64,000 nt of DNA from Obesumbacterium proteus (lineage in GTDB: Bacteria > Pseudomonadota > Gammaproteobacteria > Enterobacterales > Enterobacteriaceae): NCBI RefSeq assembly GCF_001586165.1, contig NZ_CP014608.1, positions 1,860,001-1,924,000 of the forward strand, given 5' to 3'. A program made the position numbers and the translations under genes. Shown in pieces: positions 58,061 through 64,000 of the stretch (position 1 is the first letter of the stretch; each line of letters starts with the position of its first letter). The notes under the pieces were generated by a model, which was not told the origin of the DNA, did no database searches, and saw only the letters and a program-made list of their open reading frames with translations.

Positions 58061-58082
58061 AAAAGCCCTCGAGTGAGGGCGA
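58061..58082 (-). terminator. Terminator after the tail fibre genes
   Basis: Minus strand CGCCCTCACTCGAGGGCTTTTT, just after the fibre assembly gene stop and before the PF region. Confidence 0.8.
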
Positions 58083-58097
58083 TAAATAATAGGTAAA

Positions 58098-58511
58098 TCA
58101 GGCGGGGATTGGTGGCCAGTCAATGTTGGGGGCGTGAGATGTGTCTGCTCGGCTGAGTAGCACACGGTAAGTTTTCCACGCTTTGAGTTGTGCTGGTTCC
58201 TCATCCGTTGCCATCTCTAAGTCAATTGCATCTTGTAGCGTGCTAATTATGATAGTAGCTTCGCTCAGCTTATTGGATTTAATCGACTCTGCCTCACCGC
58301 TGGTTAACGTGGGCTCAATATAGGACTGGATCTCCCCATATTTTCCTGCTATTAAATCTTGATAAAATATGCGGCCATAATCTTCTATATCATCCATACA
58401 TGCCGTAAAAGGCACTAGCTCAGCATCCGCACGACCTAATGAAACCATGCAGCCCACGGCAGTTTTTAACGTATCCGTATAGCGTGCGTCAGTAATATTA
58501 AAGAATTCCAT
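58098..58511 (-). CDS. Tail fibre assembly chaperone (G position)
   Basis: 137 residues (MEFFNITDARYTDTLKTAVG), at the P2 gene G position directly after the fibre. The C-terminus ends in LSRADTSHAPNIDWPPIPA, a common Tfa-type ending. The sequence is not that of P2 G; fibre and chaperone are usually swapped together. ATG 58511 follows AAGAGG. Confidence 0.75.
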   Translation of the reverse strand: MEFFNITDARYTDTLKTAVGCMVSLGRADAELVPFTACMDDIEDYGRIFYQDLIAGKYGEIQSYIEPTLTSGEAESIKSNKLSEATIIISTLQDAIDLEMATDEEPAQLKAWKTYRVLLSRADTSHAPNIDWPPIPA

Positions 58512-58527
58512 ACAACCTCTTATTTGA

Positions 58528-60441
58528 TTAAGCAGAGCGGTAAGCCATACCATAAAACCATGTGCCACCTATGCCAATAGTATGCCCTAACCAAATCCAC
58601 GTTCCGGCTAGCGCGGAGCCAGCATAATAGCGCTGGTTCGCATCAAGCATCGCTAGCTTTGCCCCTTGCATCGGCTTGCCAAAAGTCACCGTTTGGGTTG
58701 TGTTGGTAGCCACTAAAGTATAAGTTCCCACACCGCCAGCCCCTGCAAACGGCACCGCTTTAGCGTAACGGGTATCAGATTCAGCTTTGGTATAGGCTTG
58801 ACCTGCGGGGGTGTAGCTACCTTTGGGCTGGAATCGCACATCGCTTTCAGCCTTGGTATAAGCCTGTCCCGCTGGGGTATAGTTTCCTTTCGCTTGATAT
58901 TTAACATCAAAGTTGGCGTAGTTTGCGGGAACAAATTGACCATCCTTGTAGAACGAAAACAACGCACCGCTCCCCGCAGCATCTTGATAATGCACAATGA
59001 ATCGATTCGCATTAACTAACGTCCCTGCTGACCACGTCGCATTAGCCTGTTTATATTTTTGCTTAATAAGCGGCCAATACTCCGATGTTCCCGCCGTGTC
59101 GATGTACTGGAAAATCGGTGCTTCATTACTATTTTGACTTGAGAAGGCGCCGCGTCCAATGCCTGAAACTTTTATAGCCCCCGCCATCGTACCGCCTGCC
59201 AGTGGCAGCGCCCCAACATCGTTAGCGGTGGGTTTATTCCCAGTACTATAGAGTGTAAATAGGCTATCTTTATTTCTAACAGCTATTTTTTTACCTTCAG
59301 GTCCATTTTCTGGAGCCAACCATTCAACCAAATTCCCGCTAGGAGAAATACCGCTAATCCCGATTAAATATACTGAACCATCGGAAGATTTATATTCACG
59401 GATACCGTTGAATGGTATTCCCGGCATTTTAGATAAGTCAGAATTTGACGTTGTCGTAATCGGTATGGAATTGCCATCTAGCCCAAACGCGCCCACTTTT
59501 AACACGGCGTTCGGCGAATTATCTGTCGGGGATGTTTGAACACTGGACGTTGCTGCCGAGCCCAGCTCTAAACTCTTCCGTGCTTCAGCTTTATTTGTCA
59601 GGTCAGACAAATTCTTGCTTTTTTCAAGACGTGTGTTGGCGTTTTCATTGGCTTTCCCAGCGTTAGAATCCGCCGTTTGCGCATTATCATTAGCGGTTTT
59701 TCCCATATCATAAGCTGCCTTTACCGCCTTCGGCGTGGAAGCTAGCATCTCACTAGTGCTATCGGTGGCACTGCTAAGCTGAACAATCCCTTTTCTGGCT
59801 GTAGTAGCATCCTGTGCGGTGTATTTGGCATTCGCCAAGTCATAAGCCACTTTCACCGCCTTCGGCGTGGAGGCTAACACCTCGCTGTCGCTGTTGGTGG
59901 CGCTGCTCAGTTGGGTGAACCCTTTATCTTTGAGCGTGGCATCAGGATGGCGGCGCGATTGCTCGTGTTCAAGCAGCTTATCATCGACGTATTCCTGGGT
60001 GGCTAGCACCGTGGAGGCATCGATCTGTAAATTTACGGAATCCATATCGCTGACAATCACCACCATGCGCAGGGTCTGCGCACGGCCAGATCCTTCGGAT
60101 AACAGTGGCTTGTAGCTTTCGGCCATGTTACTGACCGCAATCAGCGCGCCAGTGTCGTCATACAACCCCAGTTCACGCATCCAAAAGCCACCGGTTTCTG
60201 GTGGGATAACCAGCTCGGCAACCAAATAATTTTTGTGTTTAGGATCAACAATCACTTTGTTGAGAACGGCCCGATGCTTTTCAGCAATCAGTTTGGTCTG
60301 TGCTGGGTCAGGCATGGGCAGCGTACCGCCGCCATCGCCAACGGCCATCTGCTTCAGATTGACTTTAGCACCGCCAGCGGTCGCGGCGGCAATTTTTGCC
60401 GCCCCAGTGGTAGTCAGTACGGCTTTATATTTTTGTACCAT
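58528..60441 (-). CDS. H: Tail fibre protein H
   Basis: 637 residues. The N-terminal ~160 residues are P2-H/gp37-like baseplate attachment (MVQKYKAVLTTTGAAKIAAA, PETGGFWMRELGLYDDTGAL). Then come tail-fibre repeats (QLSSAT...ASTPKAVKVAYD, twice) and two copies of a YTPAGQAYTKAESD module. The C-terminus (IGIGGTWFYGMAYRSA) is the receptor-binding tip that varies among phages. The fibre adsorbs to LPS or capsule. ATG 60441 is used in place of the adjacent GTG. Confidence 0.88.
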   Translation of the reverse strand: MVQKYKAVLTTTGAAKIAAATAGGAKVNLKQMAVGDGGGTLPMPDPAQTKLIAEKHRAVLNKVIVDPKHKNYLVAELVIPPETGGFWMRELGLYDDTGALIAVSNMAESYKPLLSEGSGRAQTLRMVVIVSDMDSVNLQIDASTVLATQEYVDDKLLEHEQSRRHPDATLKDKGFTQLSSATNSDSEVLASTPKAVKVAYDLANAKYTAQDATTARKGIVQLSSATDSTSEMLASTPKAVKAAYDMGKTANDNAQTADSNAGKANENANTRLEKSKNLSDLTNKAEARKSLELGSAATSSVQTSPTDNSPNAVLKVGAFGLDGNSIPITTTSNSDLSKMPGIPFNGIREYKSSDGSVYLIGISGISPSGNLVEWLAPENGPEGKKIAVRNKDSLFTLYSTGNKPTANDVGALPLAGGTMAGAIKVSGIGRGAFSSQNSNEAPIFQYIDTAGTSEYWPLIKQKYKQANATWSAGTLVNANRFIVHYQDAAGSGALFSFYKDGQFVPANYANFDVKYQAKGNYTPAGQAYTKAESDVRFQPKGSYTPAGQAYTKAESDTRYAKAVPFAGAGGVGTYTLVATNTTQTVTFGKPMQGAKLAMLDANQRYYAGSALAGTWIWLGHTIGIGGTWFYGMAYRSA

Positions 60442-60445
60442 CACA

Positions 60446-60985
60446 TTAGCTCTCTAGGTCAGGATAAACGGTAAGGATGTCGCCGTCATACAGGGCGCTG
60501 CCAATGTAGGCGTAACCGGCGACATCTTGCATAATAGTGAGGCCGATCAGGTGACGGCTGGCGGGTTTGGCATCTGCAATGAGTCGTTCCATTTCGAGAT
60601 ACATCTCTTCGCTGATGCCGCTTTCCAAAACGCCAATATCGAGGCGGAACGTACCCGGAGGATCGTCGGTTTCCCACCACTCGTTGACATTAATGACATA
60701 GCCGAGGGGTTCCACTACCCGACGAACGGCGCTGATAGTGCCTTTTCGGCTGTGGATGTAATACGCCGCGGTTATCACGTCACGTTTGGTCTCATCAGGC
60801 CAAGCGGCATCCCACCGATCAACCGAAAATGCCCAGGCTAAATAGGGCAATAAATTGGTTGGGCAGGTTTGTGGATCCCACAGCTGGCGCAGAGGAATCG
60901 GCGTTTGTGCTATCTCCGCACAGGCGGCAGCGGCTGCGACCTCCAGTGACGATGAGCCCATCGGCAATAGGCGGTTATCATTCAT
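60446..60985 (-). CDS. I: Baseplate wedge protein I
   Basis: 179 residues (P2 I 176): LPMGSSSLEVAAAAACAEIA, LRQLWDPQTCPTNLLPYLAW and GYVINVNEWWETDDPPGTFR are typical. It links the wedge to the tail fibres. Overlaps J by eight bases. Confidence 0.93.
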   Translation of the reverse strand: MNDNRLLPMGSSSLEVAAAAACAEIAQTPIPLRQLWDPQTCPTNLLPYLAWAFSVDRWDAAWPDETKRDVITAAYYIHSRKGTISAVRRVVEPLGYVINVNEWWETDDPPGTFRLDIGVLESGISEEMYLEMERLIADAKPASRHLIGLTIMQDVAGYAYIGSALYDGDILTVYPDLES

Positions 60986-61886
60986 CGGCGCCGCCTACGG
61001 TAAGGGTGTAATCCGAGCAATAGGAAGCTTGTGTTTCATCTAGCACGATATCGGCGACCGGTTGGGCAAGCTCAACGCGTTGTACGCCTTCAACGTGAAG
61101 CGCGGCATAAATTGCTGATTTGCGAATATCTCGCCCGAGTCGGTGCTGTGCGCTGATGTAGGCTTTCAATTTATCTTCCGCAGCCTGTCGAACGGGTTCA
61201 ACTTCGGGGCCTGGATAGAGATAAAGAACGGCGTTAATTTCATAGGTGACAATCTTGGCCGACTGAACCGTAACCCGATCTGCAACGGGTCTCACGTCTT
61301 CAGCATTCAGAGCGAGATAAACGATATCCGTGAGCTCCTGACTTGCGGCACCGTTCCCTTCGCGTGAAAGTACAGATATGGTGACGCTGGCGGGAGAGGG
61401 GCTGACTACGGATACATCGGCAACACGGCCATCGGCACTTCGCCCATGAAATTGATAGGAGCCTACTGAACCCGCGACGCTTAGGCCTTCAAAGGCTTGC
61501 TGAATACGTACGCGGAAATCACTATCTGATTCAAAAATTGCCGGAACAGGTGGAATCACTGTTTCGTCGGCGGGCGTGATGACCAGCCGCAGTATGTTGT
61601 AGTTAGCGCCCAAATTATCAAGATCTGAGCCTGTGGCGTAGGCCAGCATATTGGCACGTGCGGCTTCGTTGACGCGCTGACGCCAGATAATTTCTCGATA
61701 GGCGCTTTCCTCTAACAATTTAGTCAGCGGCTCAGACTCCAATTGCAAAGTACGAGCGACGGCATCACGCTGACTTTCGTCACACAGCGATAACAGCGTC
61801 GTTTTTCGCTCGGATAAAACACTTTCATAGTCTAGAACCTCAACCACGTCAGGCGCGGGAAGTTGGCTCAGGTCAATGGTTGCCAT
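60978..61886 (-). CDS. J: Baseplate wedge protein J
   Basis: 302 residues, identical to P2 J in length. MATIDLSQLPAPDVVEVLDY, ARANMLAYATGSDLDNLGAN and YISAQHRLGRDIRKSAIYAA identify the family. A main building block of the baseplate wedge. Confidence 0.95.
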   Translation of the reverse strand: MATIDLSQLPAPDVVEVLDYESVLSERKTTLLSLCDESQRDAVARTLQLESEPLTKLLEESAYREIIWRQRVNEAARANMLAYATGSDLDNLGANYNILRLVITPADETVIPPVPAIFESDSDFRVRIQQAFEGLSVAGSVGSYQFHGRSADGRVADVSVVSPSPASVTISVLSREGNGAASQELTDIVYLALNAEDVRPVADRVTVQSAKIVTYEINAVLYLYPGPEVEPVRQAAEDKLKAYISAQHRLGRDIRKSAIYAALHVEGVQRVELAQPVADIVLDETQASYCSDYTLTVGGADE

Positions 61887-61889
61887 GAT

Positions 61890-62237
61890 TTAGCTCACTG
61901 GAATGTTAAGAGAGAAGGCGCCGCTGTTGTCAGCAAGGGTGCCGGTGATATCAACAAACATTTCGCCATTAAAGCGGTTGTCGAACGTGATGGAGGTCAG
62001 GCTGATGCGTGGCTCCCATTTCAAAATAGCCATGTAACAGGCGGCCATCAGTTGTAGGTTGAGCGCCGCGTTTTGCGGCTGGTCAATCAGGGCTGACAGT
62101 AGCGAACCGTAATCTCTACGCATGACGCGGGTTCCTATCGGGGTAATAAGAATGTCGCGTATGCTTTGACGAATATGGTCAGTATCTATCCGTTGTCTGC
62201 CATCATTGCGATCCATGCCGGAATAGTTGGCTGTCAT
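61890..62237 (-). CDS. W: Baseplate protein W (gp25-like)
   Basis: 115 residues, the P2 W length. It has the gp25/lysozyme-like wedge pattern IRQSIRDILITPIGTRVMRR, DYGSLLSALIDQPQN and WEPRISLTSI. It initiates sheath polymerisation. Four-base overlap with V. Confidence 0.95.
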   Translation of the reverse strand: MTANYSGMDRNDGRQRIDTDHIRQSIRDILITPIGTRVMRRDYGSLLSALIDQPQNAALNLQLMAACYMAILKWEPRISLTSITFDNRFNGEMFVDITGTLADNSGAFSLNIPVS

Positions 62238-62872
62238 TTTGTCCCCTCAGTCCATTCGCCACCGCTCTTAACTCCGCCATGGCCATGTTTATCAATTTGA
62301 ACGCCGTTTGATGTAAATGCGCCGGTATGGTCAATGGTTCCCTCCATTTTGCCGCCACTTTTGACCTCAATAGAGCCGGTGGTCAGTTTGTTGGTGCAAA
62401 TAACTTCAGGCGTATCAAGCGTAATGGTTTGGCTGGCAATCACGGTGACCGCCGGTGAGGTCACCACTACCGATTGAGTTGCCGTAACGTCTGCGGTTTT
62501 TACGTTGTTGACGATTAGTGCACTGGTGGCCGGTTCATATTCAATAATCGCTCCATCGGGGAACGCGACGTGATAGGCATCTGCTGATGAAGACGGCGCA
62601 GAGAAGTCATCGCAATAAATGCCTGGTAGCACGAAGGCGGTATCTAATTCGCCGCCCACGGCAAGCAGCAATACCTGCTCTCCCACGGAGGGAGCCCACC
62701 AATCACGTGAACGTCCTGCCCGACGTGTTAACCAGTTAAGCCAATCCGTTTGGATTTCGCCGGTTTGCACGCGACAACGGGCGCCTTTGGTATCAACTTC
62801 AGAGACGACACCGGTGCGGATAAGGTTGCGCATTAGGCGCTGAAGGTCAGAGATTTTAGATAACGTATTCAT
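62234..62872 (-). CDS. V: Baseplate spike protein V
   Basis: 212 residues (P2 V 211): an OB-fold N-terminus (MNTLSKISDLQRLMRNLIRT, WWAPSVGEQVLLLAVGGELD), a triple beta-helix middle, and a His-x-His metal site at the tip (QIDKHGHGG). It punctures the outer membrane. ATG 62872 matches the P2 start, although no good Shine-Dalgarno is visible; a frame extension upstream also exists. Confidence 0.93.
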   Translation of the reverse strand: MNTLSKISDLQRLMRNLIRTGVVSEVDTKGARCRVQTGEIQTDWLNWLTRRAGRSRDWWAPSVGEQVLLLAVGGELDTAFVLPGIYCDDFSAPSSSADAYHVAFPDGAIIEYEPATSALIVNNVKTADVTATQSVVVTSPAVTVIASQTITLDTPEVICTNKLTTGSIEVKSGGKMEGTIDHTGAFTSNGVQIDKHGHGGVKSGGEWTEGTK

Positions 62873-62971
62873 GGTAAGAAGGATGCCGCCTTGTGCATTC
62901 GGCGGCAATTCAGCGGCGTCGTGTGATGGCGTAAACAACGAACAGTGTAATTGCCGAGAATAAAACGCGAG

Positions 62972-63439
62972 CTAGTCAACCCAGCGGCTGACTAATTCTC
63001 CGTTGATATACAGTGCTGTTGGCCTGTCTACCGGCTGTGGGGGGAGGGGTTCTGGCAGCGTGGTTACTTGCAAAGTGCCGTCTTCGCACTTAACCAATGT
63101 ACGTTCCGTGAGATGCAGGGCAATGGTGATATTTTGGCCAGCATCGCCATCGCCATCGATTCGGAAGGTGAAGCCGTTTTGTTTATCTTCGTTGAGCACC
63201 ATAATGTCTGGCTGATTTTCTCGTAACCAAAGGTTGATTGGTGCGAGTAGCTGCTCGATGTCATCGGAATAATTAGTAAACTTCAAATTCAGCTGGTACT
63301 GCTGCTCAAAAGAAAGTGATGCTGCAAGCGTCGATGTCACGCTGCCGCTATCAATCGACATTTGCAACATTTTGGGATTGCTCGTTAGCGCAGGCACGAC
63401 TTTTTCCAGTGCGCTACGTAGGCTCTTAGGTTTTAACAT
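62972..63439 (-). CDS. R: Tail completion protein R
   Basis: 155 residues, the P2 R length. STLAASLSFEQQYQLNLKF, LWLRENQPDIMVLNEDKQNG and LYINGELVSRWVD match P2 R closely. ATG 63439 follows CAGGAG. In P2, R is followed by S; here R is followed after 100 bases by V and S is absent. Confidence 0.95.
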   Translation of the reverse strand: MLKPKSLRSALEKVVPALTSNPKMLQMSIDSGSVTSTLAASLSFEQQYQLNLKFTNYSDDIEQLLAPINLWLRENQPDIMVLNEDKQNGFTFRIDGDGDAGQNITIALHLTERTLVKCEDGTLQVTTLPEPLPPQPVDRPTALYINGELVSRWVD

Positions 63440-63692
63440 CGAGTATCTCCTGACATTGTTTAACTGTTTCAATTTGCAGCGCGCAGCTGATCAGCGCATG
63501 CTCCAGTTGGCGATTATCGTCACTCAAATCACCGTTCGTTTTGGGCTGACTCTGTGGAATGGGGCAACTGACTACTTTCGGACAACCACTGTAGATAATC
63601 GGTGGGGGTATCGAAGGCGGGGCGGATGTGCAACCGGGCAATATCATCAGGCAGAGGAGACTGAAACCAACCTCGGAGATCTGCGTTTTCAT
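63426..63692 (-). CDS. lysC: Outer-membrane spanin subunit LysC (Rz1-like), overlapping lysB
   Basis: 88 residues with a lipoprotein signal (lipobox LPGC, Cys21) and a proline-rich SAPPSIPPPIIYSG segment. It overlaps lysB by 164 bases in a different frame, the P2 lysB/lysC arrangement, and R by 14 bases. Partner of LysB in membrane fusion at lysis. Confidence 0.88.
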   Translation of the reverse strand: MKTQISEVGFSLLCLMILPGCTSAPPSIPPPIIYSGCPKVVSCPIPQSQPKTNGDLSDDNRQLEHALISCALQIETVKQCQEILDVKT

Positions 63693-63960
63693 TGAGTAAC
63701 CTTTTCATTTTCAAATCATTGCGATTGACTAGCTGCTGTGCCCGGTCTCGCTGTTGGCGTAAAGCGGCCTGCGCACGCTCGTTGCGAGCCGTGTTTTCTC
63801 GTAAGGTGGCGAGCTGATGAGCGGCAGTATCGAGGCTAATTTTTTGTTCATTGATGATCTTCTGAGCACTTTCAAGACGATGTATAAGAGCCTTATTTTC
63901 AAAGTTCATCCAAAACAAACCTGCAATGGTGAGGGTTAACAGAATAGTTAACGTTTTCAT
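63529..63960 (-). CDS. lysB: Inner-membrane spanin subunit LysB (Rz-like)
   Basis: 143 residues: one N-terminal membrane helix (about 3-20) and a long coiled coil (about 25-100). P2 LysB-like end region WFQSPLPDDIARLHIRPA. Start after GGAGGGGGTGAC. With LysC it forms the spanin complex. Confidence 0.9.
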   Translation of the reverse strand: MKTLTILLTLTIAGLFWMNFENKALIHRLESAQKIINEQKISLDTAAHQLATLRENTARNERAQAALRQQRDRAQQLVNRNDLKMKRLLNENADLRGWFQSPLPDDIARLHIRPAFDTPTDYLQWLSESSQLPHSTESAQNER

Positions 63961-63961
63961 G

Positions 63962-64000
63962 TCACCCCCTCCATGCAGCGAGTGAGCTCAGCATTACGGC
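63962..64000 (-). CDS. C-terminal end of the gene before lysB, cut by window edge
   Basis: The minus strand reads AVMLSSLAAWRG then TGA, overlapping the lysB ribosome site. In P2 the gene here is lysA or the endolysin K. Too short to identify. Confidence 0.4.
   Translation of the reverse strand, partial: AVMLSSLAAWRG

Overview
The window is a stretch of an enterobacterial chromosome carrying two prophage regions that flank a short block of core genes. The core block (about 44.8-51.05 kb) has a VOC-fold protein, small membrane proteins (one YdgC/GlpM-like), yecF, uvrY, uvrC, pgsA and the tRNA-Gly/tRNA-Cys/tRNA-Leu cluster. This is the order known from Enterobacterales; Hafnia or a close relative is my best guess, but nothing here proves the genus.

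Region 1 (1 to about 39.94 kb) is a lambdoid siphovirus-type prophage read mostly on the + strand. A lambda-style switch sits at 0.35-2.7 kb: an N antiterminator, PL/OL, CI, PRM, PR/OR, a YdaS-like Cro, nutR, PRE and CII. All four operators fit one 13-bp pattern, TAAC-N5-GTTA. It is followed by O and P replication genes with six iterons inside O, a nin region (NinB, NinE, NinX, phosphatase, YbcO-like, RusA, NinH), a DUF1133 protein at the Q position, and a late promoter. Next come an S21-type holin, a frameshifted SAR endolysin, nested Rz/Rz1, an Acb2/Tad1-like anti-CBASS candidate, a KilA-N gene, terminase, a frameshifted portal, head and tail genes, and a tailspike. The right arm holds a minus-strand gtr O-antigen modification cluster, an SOS-boxed UmuD'-like gene and a glpQ gene, and ends at a tRNA-Lys 3' fragment taken as the att site.

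Region 2 (39.9 to about 44.6 kb) looks like the collapsed remains of a sister prophage. It has an integrase fragment joined to a tailspike C-terminal fragment, an intact O-acyltransferase in the slot where the first prophage has gtr, a second copy of the paired-GATC/hairpin element and LexA box, a nonsense-mutated UmuD'-like copy, a decayed glpQ copy, and a membrane-protein gene in AT-rich DNA.

Region 3 (51.05 kb to the right edge) is the late half of a P2-like prophage next to tRNA-Leu, read on the minus strand: lysB, lysC, R, V, W, J, I, H, a tail fibre assembly gene, FI, FII, E/E' with its -1 slippery site, T, U, D and ogr. Gene S is missing between R and V. The integrases of both larger prophages lie outside the window.

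The observations most worth follow-up are the duplicated SOS-controlled UmuD'-like gene that has lost the peptidase dyad, the duplicated paired-GATC element whose hairpin shows a compensatory change next to two different serotype-conversion cassettes, two highly structured non-coding stretches (before the KilA-N gene and before the terminase), the Acb2-like gene bracketed by twin terminators, and a 43-bp repeat pair ahead of a strong terminator in the core block.
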